From the NCBI GenBank assembly GCA_035518635.1, contig DATIXI010000063.1, positions 1 through 64,000 of the forward strand: a stretch of DNA of 64,000 nucleotides, in the 5' to 3' direction. The stretch is from AC-32 sp035518635. GTDB lineage: Bacteria; Actinomycetota; Thermoleophilia; Gaiellales; Gaiellaceae. How positions within the stretch are numbered: position 1 is the stretch's first letter; each line of letters opens with the position of its first letter. Both the position numbers and the translations under genes were made by a program. The notes under the pieces were generated by a model, which did no database searches, was not told the origin of the DNA, and worked only from the letters and a program-made list of their open reading frames with translations. Shown here in pieces: positions 9,342 to 18,056 of the stretch.

Positions 9342-9391
9342 CCAGGGTCCATATTCGCCGAACGCAGCGCCGAGGGCCCCGGGAAACGCGA

Positions 9392-9409
9392 GAGGGGCCG
9401 AAGCCCCTC
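9392..9409 (-). terminator. Hairpin downstream of the SRPBCC gene
   Basis: GAGGGGC and GCCCCTC form a perfect 7-bp stem with a CGAA tetraloop, 23 bases after the SRPBCC stop codon and before the flavoprotein start. On the minus strand it is followed only by CGCGTTTCCC, so it is a weak intrinsic terminator or an mRNA-stabilising stem. Confidence 0.5.
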
Positions 9410-9431
9410 CGCGCTCTCTCTGGCGGGAGAA

Positions 9432-9863
9432 CTAGTGCTCGAGCCGGTCCTTGAGGTTCGAGAGGATCATCTCCGCCTCGCGCTCGTTGAGCCTGACGAG
9501 GTAGGGCTCGGGGACCTTGCCGACGATCTTCGTCGGCACCTTGTAGTCGATCCCGAGGCGAACCTTCGTGTGGCCGTTCTCCTTGAGGAACTTCCACTTG
9601 AAGGTGCTCTCGATCTCGCCCTTCGTCCTGTCGATGATCGTCTCCGGCGAGACGAACTCGGTCGTCTCGGTCTCGCCCTCGAACTTCACGCCGGCGAGCT
9701 TGTAGAGCCAGTGATACCGGTACCCACCGGCCGGCAGCTTCTCGACGTTCGTCACGTCGATCAGGCTGGGCATGATCTCGGTGAAGTGCTTGGGATCCTC
9801 GAGGAACCCGAACACTTTCTCCGGGGGCACCTTGATGGTGACGTCCTTGTCGATCGTGACCAC
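9432..9863 (-). CDS. SRPBCC (START/Bet v1-like) lipid-binding domain protein
   Basis: 143 residues. The sequence runs from TIDKDVTIKVPPEKVFGFLEDP through several beta strands to a final amphipathic helix (REAEMILSNLKDRLEH), the SRPBCC/polyketide-cyclase layout. Such proteins bind hydrophobic ligands or act as CoxG-like factors; no catalytic residue can be assigned. I chose the GTG at 9863 because AGGAGG (9869-9874) sits 5 bases before it; longer starts up to 9989 would only add low-complexity residues. It lies just upstream of the desaturase-like flavoprotein on the same strand. Confidence 0.85.
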   Translation of the reverse strand: MVTIDKDVTIKVPPEKVFGFLEDPKHFTEIMPSLIDVTNVEKLPAGGYRYHWLYKLAGVKFEGETETTEFVSPETIIDRTKGEIESTFKWKFLKENGHTKVRLGIDYKVPTKIVGKVPEPYLVRLNEREAEMILSNLKDRLEH

Positions 9864-10052
9864 GGCTACCTCCTGCTCGCAGTTGTCGCCTGCGCCCGGG
9901 GCCATCGTCCGCGCAACAGCCTTTACGCTCCTGGTCGCGCTGAGATCTCGGACTCCTGCAAGCCTCTCGTAAGAAGTCGCACCCGCCATCAGTGCCTTCG
10001 CTGACCGGGCTCAGTAGTTTCGGGCAGGCGGCTCCGCTGGCCGCCGCGAAGG

Positions 10053-10085
10053 GTTCTTAACGAGTTCTTAGCGCAGTCATAGCGC
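10053..10085 (+). promoter_or_regulatory. Three tandem 11-bp direct repeats (OmpR/PhoB-type box)
   Basis: GTTCTTAACGA, GTTCTTAGCGC and AGTCATAGCGC follow each other without gaps; the first two agree at 9 of 11 positions and the last two at 8 of 11. Head-to-tail repeats with 11-bp period are the usual target of OmpR/PhoB-family response regulators. They lie about 70 bp before the PepSY gene start. The rest of the 9864-10157 gap shows no gene. Confidence 0.5.
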
Positions 10086-10157
10086 CGTCTCAGCTCCGCC
10101 TGCGACGGTGCATGTGCGCCCGGATCGGGCGGAAACGACAGGAAGGAGGCAGTAGCG

Positions 10158-10625
10158 ATGGACAAGCAGAGACGGTGGACGCCCGAGCGTGTGGTCGCCC
10201 TCGCGGCGATCGCAGTAGGGCTCACCGCGGGAACGTACGGCATCGCCAGCGCGGCCAGCGGGTCGAGCTCGAGCCAGTCGTCCGCCTCGAGCGGCGGCGG
10301 GCTTTCGATCGCGATCCAGCCTGCCGCGAACGCCCCCAACGCGCAGAAACCATGGGGCAGGCAGCGCAGCGACGAGACGCTGCTGACCGGCGGGGCCGCG
10401 GCCAAGGTGAAGGCACTGGCCCTCGCCAAGGTGCCCGGCGGCACGGTCATCCGCGTCGAGACGGATGCCGACGGCAACGCCGCGTACGAGGCCCACATGG
10501 TCAAGGCCGACGGGACGCCGGCGACCGTCTACGTGAACAGGCAGTTCGAGGTCGTGAAGGTCGAGTCGGGGATGCCCGCTCCTCCTCAGCAGGGCTCGAA
10601 CGGCTCGAACGGCCCGAGCGCCTAG
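10158..10625 (+). CDS. Secreted PepSY-like protein
   Basis: 155 residues. An N-terminal signal or anchor helix (VVALAAIAVGLTAGTYGIASA) is followed by a Ser/Gly linker and one domain, about residues 75-137, with the PepSY pattern: a helix (GGAAAKVKALALAKVPGG), then TVIRVETDADGNAAYEAHM and a last strand VYVNRQFEVVKVE. PepSY domains inhibit or modulate extracytoplasmic peptidases; the partner is unknown. The tail is Gly/Ser/Asn-rich. A strong AAGGAGG precedes the ATG. The direct repeats at 10053 suggest two-component control. Confidence 0.8.
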   Translation: MDKQRRWTPERVVALAAIAVGLTAGTYGIASAASGSSSSQSSASSGGGLSIAIQPAANAPNAQKPWGRQRSDETLLTGGAAAKVKALALAKVPGGTVIRVETDADGNAAYEAHMVKADGTPATVYVNRQFEVVKVESGMPAPPQQGSNGSNGPSA

Positions 10626-10641
10626 CTCTCGCCGTCGAGAC

Positions 10642-10669
10642 GGGCTCGCCCTGGCGCCGGGGCGGGCCC
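10642..10669 (+). terminator. GC-rich hairpin after the PepSY gene
   Basis: GGGCTCGCCC (10642-10651) can pair with GGGCGGGCCC (10660-10669), with one G-U pair and an 8-base loop, starting 17 bases after the PepSY stop codon. No U tract follows, so it may be a Rho-assisted end. Confidence 0.4.
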
Positions 10670-10680
10670 TCGCCGTTGCG

Positions 10681-10686
10681 TAGAGT
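10681..10686 (+). promoter_or_regulatory. -10 box for a leaderless start
   Basis: TAGAGT ends 7 bases before the ATG at 10694. The gap contains no ribosome-binding site, so the transcript probably starts at or near the ATG. Confidence 0.4.
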
Positions 10687-10693
10687 GGCCTCC

Positions 10694-10975
10694 ATGAGCA
10701 CAGGAAAGACATTCTCGGCCGAGGAGGCTCGGCAGATCGGCGAGCAGATCGGGATCGACTGGGAGACGGCGCCGTTCGACGTCGAGCAGTTCCGGATGGG
10801 CATGGACGTCGAGCTCGAGCACGGGCTCCACGACTCGTCCACGAACGTGACCGGCGACGATCCCGTCGTCACCGGGAAGATCGCGCTCGCCCATCTGAAC
10901 GAGTTCCCCGACTACTACACGCGCCTCGAGCGGATGGAAGAAGAGGCGAAACGGGAGCACGGCCTGCCGGAGTAG
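10694..10975 (+). CDS. DUF5661 family small protein
   Basis: 93 residues, soluble, acidic. The recognisable blocks EEARQIGEQIGIDW, FRMGMDVELEHG, TNVTGDDPVVTGKIALAHL and FPDYYTRLERME match the DUF5661 family as I recall it, a group with no known biochemical role. The conserved His, Asp and Tyr residues suggest a small binding fold. The start is leaderless (TAGAGT at 10681). The next gene, an MMPL exporter, begins 49 bases downstream with its own ribosome-binding site. Confidence 0.8.
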   Translation: MSTGKTFSAEEARQIGEQIGIDWETAPFDVEQFRMGMDVELEHGLHDSSTNVTGDDPVVTGKIALAHLNEFPDYYTRLERMEEEAKREHGLPE

Positions 10976-11023
10976 CGGTCCCGGACGATCGCGGTTACCC
11001 TGCCCCGACGGGGGAGCTGGCAG

Positions 11024-13249
11024 ATGCAGAGGACGAACCTCGCGGGCCGCGCCGGGCGCTGGAGCGCCGCGCACTGGAAGACCGCCTTCTTCGGATGGCT
11101 GATCTTCGTGTTCGTCGCGGTCTTCCTCGGGAACGCGATCGGGACGAACAAGCTGCTCGACTCGAACGCCGGGGACGGCGAGTCCGGTCGCGCGCAGAGG
11201 ATCCTCGGGAGCGGCGACTTCAAGCAGCCGGCCTCCGAGTCGGTCCTGATCCAGCGGAGCGACCTGGTCGCCCGCGACCGCGAGTTCAGGGCCGTGATCA
11301 ACGACGTCGTCGCCCGGCTTCACCAGGTGCCCGAGGCGACCGCGATCGTCTCGCCGCTCGCGGCCGTGTCCAAGAGCGAGGGGCAGATCTCGCAGGACGG
11401 GCACTCGGCGCTCGTCCGCTTCGAGATCAAAGGAAAGCTCGAGGACGCGCCCGATCACGTCCAGGGCGCGCTGGACGCGGTCGCCGCGGCCCAGAAGGCG
11501 AACCCGAGCTTCGTCGTCGAGGAGTTCGGCGACGCGAGCGCTCGGAAGGCCTTGAACAAGACGCTCGGCGAGGACTTCAAGCGCGCCGAGAAGCTCGCGA
11601 TCCCGGCGACCCTGATTGTCCTGCTCTTCGCGTTCGGCGCTCTGGTCGCCGCCGGGATCCCGGTTCTGCTCGCGTTCTCAGGCGTCCTCGCCGCGATCGG
11701 GCTCTCGGCACTCCTCAGCCACGGGATCCCGGCCTCGGACGCCACCCAGTCGGTGATCCTGCTCGTTGGGATGGCGGTCGGCGTGGACTACTCGCTCTTC
11801 TACCTCAAGCGCGAGCGCGAGGAGCGCGCCCGCGGCCAGAGCCCGCACGAAGCGCTCCTGCGGACGGCCATGACATCCGGCCAGGCCGTGCTGATCTCGG
11901 GCGCGACGGTCCTCGTCGCGATCGCGGGGATGCTGGTCGCCGGCGACCCGACGTTCAAGTCGATCAGCGTCGGCACGATGATCGTCGTCGCAGTGGCGAT
12001 CATCGGATCGCTCTCGGTGCTCCCTGCGCTGATGCACCGGCTGGGCGACAACGTCGAGAGGGGGCGGATCCCGTTCCTGCACCGCGAGGCCTCGGGGCAT
12101 GGCTCCAGGGTCTGGAGCGCCATCCTGCGGCCGGTCCTGCGCTACCCGCTCATGTCCATGCTGATGTCCGCAGGGCTGCTCGTGGTGCTTGCCATCCCGG
12201 CCTTCCACCTGAGCACAAAGTTCCCCAGCGTCACCGACCTGCCGACGTCGATCCCGATCGTGAAGACGTTCGACCGCGTCGAGAAGGCGTTCCCGGGCTC
12301 ACCCGTGCCGATGGTTGTCGTCGTCAAGGGCAACGACCTGAACACCACCCAGGCCCAGGAGGCGCTCTGGGTGATGCGGGAGAAGGCGCTAGCTACCGGG
12401 AAGATCACGCTCCCGGTCGACCTGACGATGAACTCGTCCAACACGATCGCGCGGGTGACGATGCCGATCGCGTCGACCGACAGCCGGAGCACGACGGCCT
12501 ACACGGCGCTCCGCGAGCTGCGCAAGGACATCATCCCGACCACGATCGGAGCGGTTCCCGGCGTGGAGGTCGCCGTCGGCGGCGAGACCGCCGGCAACCG
12601 CGACTTCAACGACCTGATGAAGACGCACCTGCCGCTCGTCTTCGGCTTCGTGCTCGGCCTCGCGTTCCTGCTGCTCCTGATGACGTTCCGCTCGATCGTG
12701 ATCCCGATCAAGGCGATCGTGCTCAACCTGCTCTCGGTGGGCGCGGCCTACGGGATCCTCGTGCTCACGTTCCAGGGTCGCTGGGCCGAGGGCGTCCTCG
12801 ACTTCAAGTCGAACGGCGGGATCGCCTCATGGCTGCCGCTCTTCCTGTTCGTGCTCCTGTTCGGGCTCTCGATGGACTACCACGTCTTCATCGTCAGTCG
12901 GATCAAGGAGCTCGTCGACCGCGGCATGCGCACCGAGGAGGCGGTCCAGCGCGGGATCGTCACGACCGCCGGGACCGTGACCAGCGCCGCGATCGTGATG
13001 GTCGTCGTGTTCGCGATCTTCGGGAGCCTGCGCCAGATCGACCTCAAGCAGATGGGCTTCGGCCTCGCCGTCGCGATCCTGCTCGACGCGACGATCGTGC
13101 GCGCGGTGCTGCTCCCGTCAACGATGAAGCTGCTCGGCAAGTGGAACTGGTACTTCCCGAGCTGGCTCGAGTGGCTCCCGAATCTCTCGGCCGAGGCGCG
13201 AGTCTCGGACGAGGACGGCCTCCCCGAGCCGCAGCCGGCGGAAGCCTAG
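11024..13249 (+). CDS. MMPL/RND family transporter
   Basis: 741 residues with the duplicated MMPL design: helix 1 (about 22-42), a periplasmic domain to about 180, helices 2-6 (about 190-345), helix 7 near 375-393, a second external domain to about 535, and helices 8-12 (about 540-715). The Asp in GMAVGVDYSLFYLKRERE and the matching GLSMDYHVFIVSRIKE are the paired TM4/TM10 motifs carrying the proton-relay Asp-Tyr pairs of MmpL proteins. Family members export lipids or other hydrophobic compounds by proton motive force. It is not of the HpnN hopanoid type. A GGGGGAG ribosome-binding site lies 8 bases upstream. Confidence 0.92.
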   Translation: MQRTNLAGRAGRWSAAHWKTAFFGWLIFVFVAVFLGNAIGTNKLLDSNAGDGESGRAQRILGSGDFKQPASESVLIQRSDLVARDREFRAVINDVVARLHQVPEATAIVSPLAAVSKSEGQISQDGHSALVRFEIKGKLEDAPDHVQGALDAVAAAQKANPSFVVEEFGDASARKALNKTLGEDFKRAEKLAIPATLIVLLFAFGALVAAGIPVLLAFSGVLAAIGLSALLSHGIPASDATQSVILLVGMAVGVDYSLFYLKREREERARGQSPHEALLRTAMTSGQAVLISGATVLVAIAGMLVAGDPTFKSISVGTMIVVAVAIIGSLSVLPALMHRLGDNVERGRIPFLHREASGHGSRVWSAILRPVLRYPLMSMLMSAGLLVVLAIPAFHLSTKFPSVTDLPTSIPIVKTFDRVEKAFPGSPVPMVVVVKGNDLNTTQAQEALWVMREKALATGKITLPVDLTMNSSNTIARVTMPIASTDSRSTTAYTALRELRKDIIPTTIGAVPGVEVAVGGETAGNRDFNDLMKTHLPLVFGFVLGLAFLLLLMTFRSIVIPIKAIVLNLLSVGAAYGILVLTFQGRWAEGVLDFKSNGGIASWLPLFLFVLLFGLSMDYHVFIVSRIKELVDRGMRTEEAVQRGIVTTAGTVTSAAIVMVVVFAIFGSLRQIDLKQMGFGLAVAILLDATIVRAVLLPSTMKLLGKWNWYFPSWLEWLPNLSAEARVSDEDGLPEPQPAEA

Positions 13250-13713
13250 GCCCCGGCGGCCGGAAGCTCGACGCGCTCGATCACGACCGGGTCGCGGGGC
13301 TTGTCCTGCGAGTCGGTCGGGACCGTCGAGATCGTGTCCGCGACGTCGATCCCGTCCGTGACGCGGCCGAAGACGGTGTGCTTGCCGTCTAGCCAGGGCG
13401 TCGCCTCGGCGGTGACGATGAAGAACTGGCTCCCGTTGGTGTTGGGGCCGGCGTTCGCCATTGCGAGCGCGCCGCGCTCGACCTTGTGGTCGTTGATCTC
13501 GTCCTCGAACGAGTAGCCGGGGCCGCCGCTGCCGGTGCCGGTCGGGTCGCCTCCCTGGATCATGAAGTCCGGGATCACGCGGTGGAAGGTGACGCCGTCG
13601 TAGAAGCCGTCGCCGGCGAGCTTGACGAAGTTGTCGACGGTCTTCGGCGCGTCCTCGTCGAAGAGCTCGATTCCGATCGGGCCGTGGTTCGTATGGAGTG
13701 TGGCGTTTGTCAT
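13246..13713 (-). CDS. Peptidyl-prolyl cis-trans isomerase, cyclophilin type
   Basis: 155 residues, typical for a single-domain cytoplasmic cyclophilin. The active-site segments are all present: FHRVIPDFMIQGGD with the catalytic Arg, NTNGSQFFI and the Trp/His of TPWLDGKHTVFGRV. It catalyses proline isomerisation during protein folding. I start at the ATG at 13713 (MTNATLHTNHGPI); upstream codons in frame show no similarity. It overlaps the convergent MMPL stop codon by 4 bases. Confidence 0.92.
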   Translation of the reverse strand: MTNATLHTNHGPIGIELFDEDAPKTVDNFVKLAGDGFYDGVTFHRVIPDFMIQGGDPTGTGSGGPGYSFEDEINDHKVERGALAMANAGPNTNGSQFFIVTAEATPWLDGKHTVFGRVTDGIDVADTISTVPTDSQDKPRDPVVIERVELPAAGA

Positions 13714-13760
13714 CGCCCGGAACCTTACGCGTCCCGGGTCCAGAGAGGCTGCGGCTTGAC

Positions 13761-15179
13761 TCAGGCTGCGGGGATCTCGGTGTCGCTGCCGAGCTGCTTC
13801 TGCCACCAGTCCGACTCGCGGCGCTGGATCTCGGACTGCGCCTTCGCCACGTACGCGGCGAGCTCGGACTCCTGCTTGCCGAGCCGTTCCTCGAGCTCCG
13901 CGAGCATCGCCTCGCGCCGCTCGAGCTTCTCGCTGCGGATCTCGATGTCGGCCTCGAGCCCGGCCTCGCGCAGCTCGATGTCGGCCTCGCGCTCGTCGAG
14001 CTCCTTGAGCCGGTCACGGATCGTCTCCTCCATCGCGGAGAGGCGCTTCTCGCGCCGGTCAGTGCGCTGCTTCTGCGAGTCGGTGACAGACTCGTAGCTC
14101 GTGAGCTCGGCCTCGCGGGCGGTGAGCTCCTGCTCCAGCGCGCTCAGCCGCGTGTTCCACTCCTCGAGGTCGCGGCCGCGGTTGGCGTCGCTCTCCTGCT
14201 GCGAGAACGCGGCCTGGAGCCGGTGCAGCTCGGCCTCGGCCGCGATCAGCTCGGTCTCGCGCCGGTCGAGGTCTGCGGCACGGGCGTCGGCGTTCTCGGC
14301 GACGCGGCTCTTCTCGGAGAGCTCCCGCTCGAACTTCTCGGCGTCGGAGCGAATGCGCTCCTGGTTGAGGAGGAGCTCGGCCTCGCGCTCGCCGATCGCC
14401 TCGTCCTTGGCGGCGAGGCGGGCGGCCTCCTTCTTGATCTCGGCCTCGCGCGTGCCCATCTTGCGCTCGCGCTCGGCCAGCGCCTTCTCCTGGACGCGCA
14501 TCTCGTTCTCGCGCTTGTCGTACGCGCGCTCGCGGCCCTGGAGGCGGACCTCGGTCGCCTGCTCGCGGGTGGCGAGCTCGCTCTCCTTGCGCTCGATCTT
14601 CTTCTCCCGCTCCGCGATCGCAGCGAGCTGCTTGTTCAGGCCGGCGGCAGACTTCTCGCGCTCGCGCTCGGTGTCGGTGAGCTCGCGCATCCGGGCCTCG
14701 GCCTGCTGCTGCCGCTCGACCACCAGCTGGTGCTCGGCGGTCAGCTCGGCCTGCAGGTCGGCGACGCGGGCGTGCTCGGCCTCGATCAGGTCGCGCTGCT
14801 CGCGGATCCGCCGCTCGCGCTCCTCGAGCTGGCCCTCGAACTCGGTCAGCTTCGACTCGCGCTCGTCCAGCTCCTTCCCGCGGTACGCGAGCTCCTTGTC
14901 GGTCGCGACCTCGCCCTCGTGCTGCGCTGCCTGCTCCTCGAGCTGAGCACGGAGCGCCTTCTCGCGCCCGTGCGCGGCCTCGAGCTCGGCCGTCAGCATC
15001 GCGATGCCCTCGGCGCTCGCCTCACCTGAAGCGGCAGGCGCGGGGGTCGCCGCAGCCTCGACCTTGTTGGGCGGCGCGGCCTCCTCGGCGTCGTTGCGCC
15101 GGCGCTGCAGCTGCGCGCGCAGGCCGGTTCCGAACCCCTTCTCGGTCTCTGCTCCTTGGCTGTCGGGTTTGTCGGGCAT
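13761..15179 (-). CDS. Long coiled-coil protein of the Tad locus
   Basis: 472 residues. After a short basic and Ala/Pro-rich N-terminus (1-60), residues about 60-460 are an almost unbroken coiled coil full of Glu, Arg, Lys and Ala heptads, with many ERE/ERRE units (REAEIKKEAARLAAKDEAI, ELDEREADIELRE). No membrane helix or enzyme motif is present. The gene follows tadC after 18 bases with its own GGAGG site, so it belongs to the pilus operon. A scaffold or polarity factor for the pilus machine is possible, but I do not recognise a family. Confidence 0.75.
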   Translation of the reverse strand: MPDKPDSQGAETEKGFGTGLRAQLQRRRNDAEEAAPPNKVEAAATPAPAASGEASAEGIAMLTAELEAAHGREKALRAQLEEQAAQHEGEVATDKELAYRGKELDERESKLTEFEGQLEERERRIREQRDLIEAEHARVADLQAELTAEHQLVVERQQQAEARMRELTDTEREREKSAAGLNKQLAAIAEREKKIERKESELATREQATEVRLQGRERAYDKRENEMRVQEKALAERERKMGTREAEIKKEAARLAAKDEAIGEREAELLLNQERIRSDAEKFERELSEKSRVAENADARAADLDRRETELIAAEAELHRLQAAFSQQESDANRGRDLEEWNTRLSALEQELTAREAELTSYESVTDSQKQRTDRREKRLSAMEETIRDRLKELDEREADIELREAGLEADIEIRSEKLERREAMLAELEERLGKQESELAAYVAKAQSEIQRRESDWWQKQLGSDTEIPAA

Positions 15180-15197
15180 CGTCGCCTCCGGTCCGGA

Positions 15198-16106
15198 TTA
15201 GAAGATCTTCGAGAGGTTGAGGAACGCCGGCCCGAGGATGACCAGGAACATGGCCGGGAAGATGAAGAGGACGGTCGGGAACAGCATCTTGATGGGCGCC
15301 TTCATGGCCTTTTCCTCGGCGGCCGCCTGACGCTTGAGCCGGCTGTCGGTCGCCTGCACGCGCAGGATCCGGCCGAGGGAGATGCCGAGCTGGTCGGCCT
15401 GGATGATCGCGCGCACGAACGAGCTCAGCTCGTGGGTGCCCGCGCGCTCGGAGAGCTTCTTGAGCGCGTCCTGGCGCGACTCGCCGATCCGGATCTCGCT
15501 CAGGGTCAGCGCGAACTCGTCCGCGAGCGGGCCGGCCATGTGCTCGGTCAGCTTCACGATCGCGCCGTCGAAGCCCATCCCGGCCTCGACGCTGACCGCC
15601 ATCAGGTCGAGCGCGTCCGGGAGCTCGGCGCGGATGCGCTCCTTGCGGCCGCGCGCCTTGTGCGAGACCACGAAGTCCGGAGCGATGAAGCCGAGGCCCG
15701 CGAGGACGACCGCGAACAGCAGGCTGCCCCCCGCTCCGGTGACCGCGCCGCCGAAGAGCGCACCGACCACGAGGCCGACCAGCGCCAGGCCCGACTTGAA
15801 CGCGAGGAACGTGTTCGGCGAGACGGTGCGTCCCATCCCGGCGGCGAGGAGGCGCGTGCTGACGCCGTCGACCGTCGTCCTCGGGTGCAGCTTGAGCGTC
15901 CACTTCGCGAGTCGATTGCCGAGCGGGTTGAGGACGCGCTCGCTGAACGGCTTCGGTGCCTGGCCGAGAGGGGTGCGGAACGCGCCGTAGCGCGCCGCCC
16001 GGCGCATGGAGACGCGCCGCTCGCGGGACGAGAGCGTGACCGCGTCGCCGATGAAGTAGGCCGACCCGGCGAGGCAGAGAAGCCCGAGCAGGATCACGAG
16101 CAGCAT
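15198..16106 (-). CDS. tadC: Type II secretion F-domain protein, TadC-like
   Basis: 302 residues. Membrane helix 1 at about 3-24, two helices near 93-140, then the cytoplasmic T2SF domain (ELPDALDLMAVSVEAGMGFDGAIVKL...EIRIGESRQDALKKLSER) and a C-terminal helix (FPTVLFIFPAMFLVILGPAFL). This is the inner-membrane platform of the Tad pilus, which works as a pair with TadB. A GGAGG site lies 7 bases before the ATG. It is encoded directly downstream of the VWA-TadB fusion. Confidence 0.9.
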   Translation of the reverse strand: MLLVILLGLLCLAGSAYFIGDAVTLSSRERRVSMRRAARYGAFRTPLGQAPKPFSERVLNPLGNRLAKWTLKLHPRTTVDGVSTRLLAAGMGRTVSPNTFLAFKSGLALVGLVVGALFGGAVTGAGGSLLFAVVLAGLGFIAPDFVVSHKARGRKERIRAELPDALDLMAVSVEAGMGFDGAIVKLTEHMAGPLADEFALTLSEIRIGESRQDALKKLSERAGTHELSSFVRAIIQADQLGISLGRILRVQATDSRLKRQAAAEEKAMKAPIKMLFPTVLFIFPAMFLVILGPAFLNLSKIF

Positions 16107-16163
16107 CAGAGGACCTCCAGGTGGCGGAAGGGTGGGGTGATCGTCGTCCGAAGGCTCATGCGG

Positions 16164-18056
16164 CTACCCCCTGAACTGGACAATCCGTCGCAGGAGCAGG
16201 GAGCCGAAGGCCATCATCACGAGGCCGATGAAGATCAGCCTGTGGCCCGTCGACGTGTGGTAGAGCGGTTCCATGTAGCTCGGGTTCATCACCGTGATCG
16301 CGATCGCGATGAAGAACGGCAGGGCCACGAGCACGTAGGCGGACGCGCGGCCCATCGCGGTCAGCCCGCGGATCTTCCGGGCGAACTGCTGCCGCTGCCG
16401 CACCGTGTCGGCGACCATGTCGAACAGCCCCGCGAGGCTGCCGCCGACCTGGCGCTGGATCGTGACCGCGGTGATCACGAACGAGAAGTTCTTCGAGCCG
16501 ATCCGCTCGGCGGTCTCGGCCAGCGCGTCGTCCATCGGGCGCCCGAGGCGGGTGTCGGTGATGACGCGGCCGAGCTCCTTGCTGGCCGGCTCCTGGCCCT
16601 CGTCGACGATCGTCTGGATGCCCTGCTTGAAGCTGTGGCCCGCCTTGAGCGAGGCCGCGAGGGTGACGAGGATGTCCGGAAGCTGGTCCTCGAAGGCCGT
16701 CATCCGGCGCTTGGCCTTGAGCGTCACCCAGACGTACGGGATCATCGCCCCGAGGACGAACGCGATCAGCAGCCCGAGCGCCGAGCGCCCGGTCAGGAGC
16801 GCGAGGAACGTGACGACGACGCCCGCCCCGGCCATCAGGTAGACGAACTCGACCGTGCGCAGCGGCACGTCGGCCCGCTCGAGCCGGGTGTTGAGTTTCT
16901 TCCAGACGCCGCGGTGGCCGAACGCCTGCTCCGTTGCGCGGAACAGGCCCGCGAACGCGGCGAGGCGCTCGCCCTTCTCGCGTCGGCCCTTCCGGTTCTT
17001 GCCGCCCTCGACGTGCGGGGCGAGCCGGCCCTTCACCCACGAGCCCTTGGCGCCCATGAGGAGGAAGCCGACCGCGCTGAGGACGAGGAACGCCACCAGC
17101 GCCGCGAGGACGAGCCCGCCGAACGGCGAGTAGAACGGGGAGGGGAGGCCGCCCGAGCTCTGGTCAGGCGCGGCGAGGTTGCCCGGCACCTTCAGGTTCG
17201 TCGAGACCGCGCCCTCGGGCTGGAGCGCGACGCGAAGGTGAATCTGGTCGCCCGGCCGCGCGGCGGTGACGTAGTTCAGCCGCCACGTCCGCCTCAGCTC
17301 TGCCGAGATCGAGGAGTAGATGCCCTTCAGCGCCGAGGTGTCGGCGGTGCTGTGGAACGCTCCGCCGGTGGCGTGGGCCATCTGCTCGAGCGGCGCCTGG
17401 GTGGTCGCCGAGTCGCCGATCCCGATCGGGTAGACGAGCACGCCGGCTTTCTTGGCCGCGGCGAGCGCGTCCCTGAGCGAGGTCTGGCTGGACACGTCCT
17501 GGCCGTCTGTCAGCAGGACGAGCACGCGCGCCCGGCCCTGCTGGCGCTGAAGCGCCTGGGTCGAGAGCGCGAGCGCGTCGTAGAGCGCCGTGCCCGACTT
17601 CGGGTCGACGGTCATCGTGCGAAGGGCGTCGTCCGCGTCGATCGTCGAGGACGAGAACTTCGTCAGCTCGACGGCGTTCGAGCCGAAGACGACGACCGCG
17701 ACGCGGTCCGAGTCGGCCTTGTCGGCGACGAACGCGCGGGCTCCGGCGATCGCGTCGGCAAGCTTCTTGCCGCTCATCGACTGCGATCGGTCGACCGCGA
17801 CGACGACGCTCTTGGCCGAGGCGAGGTTCTGGACGTTGAGGCCAACGACCGGCTGTCCGTTCTCGCTCAGCGTCGGGGGCTGGTCGGTGGCAACCGGCGC
17901 GACGACCGTGGCGCGGATCGTCGGGTAGCCGCTCGCGTCGACCCCGCGCAGCGTGATCGCGGCGTCCGCCGAGAGCGGCACGAGGAGGGCGACGACTCCG
18001 AGCAGGACGAGGATCCGGAGCAGCCGCCGGCGACGGGGCGTCTGCGGGCGGCTCAC
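16164..18056 (-). CDS. tadB: Fusion of a VWA domain with TadB (T2SF platform protein)
   Basis: 630 residues. A signal peptide (LLRILVLLGVVALLVPLSADA) leads to a von Willebrand factor A domain at about 85-260 with an intact metal-ion site: DRSQS (DxSxS), the Thr in SGTALYDAL and the Asp in LLTDGQD. After a linker there is a helix (about 308-332), then a TadB half with two helices (about 380-425), the T2SF segment (FEDQLPDILVTLAASLKAGHSFKQGI...ELGRVITDTRLGRP) and two C-terminal helices. TadB is normally about 300 residues without a VWA domain, so an adhesion-type domain is tethered to the pilus platform. GTGA overlap with tadA. Confidence 0.9.
   Translation of the reverse strand: MSRPQTPRRRRLLRILVLLGVVALLVPLSADAAITLRGVDASGYPTIRATVVAPVATDQPPTLSENGQPVVGLNVQNLASAKSVVVAVDRSQSMSGKKLADAIAGARAFVADKADSDRVAVVVFGSNAVELTKFSSSTIDADDALRTMTVDPKSGTALYDALALSTQALQRQQGRARVLVLLTDGQDVSSQTSLRDALAAAKKAGVLVYPIGIGDSATTQAPLEQMAHATGGAFHSTADTSALKGIYSSISAELRRTWRLNYVTAARPGDQIHLRVALQPEGAVSTNLKVPGNLAAPDQSSGGLPSPFYSPFGGLVLAALVAFLVLSAVGFLLMGAKGSWVKGRLAPHVEGGKNRKGRREKGERLAAFAGLFRATEQAFGHRGVWKKLNTRLERADVPLRTVEFVYLMAGAGVVVTFLALLTGRSALGLLIAFVLGAMIPYVWVTLKAKRRMTAFEDQLPDILVTLAASLKAGHSFKQGIQTIVDEGQEPASKELGRVITDTRLGRPMDDALAETAERIGSKNFSFVITAVTIQRQVGGSLAGLFDMVADTVRQRQQFARKIRGLTAMGRASAYVLVALPFFIAIAITVMNPSYMEPLYHTSTGHRLIFIGLVMMAFGSLLLRRIVQFRG

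Noticed and set aside
7041..10004. 987-codon open frame on the + strand
   Set aside because: It runs through the hemolysin III gene and antisense to the desaturase-like and SRPBCC genes, is Arg/Asp/Val-rich, and matches nothing. Long antisense frames are expected at this GC content.
11024..13249. MMPL transporter as the hopanoid exporter HpnN
   Set aside because: The length, domain sizes and sequence are those of actinobacterial MmpL-like proteins, and it is 11 kb from the hopanoid genes.
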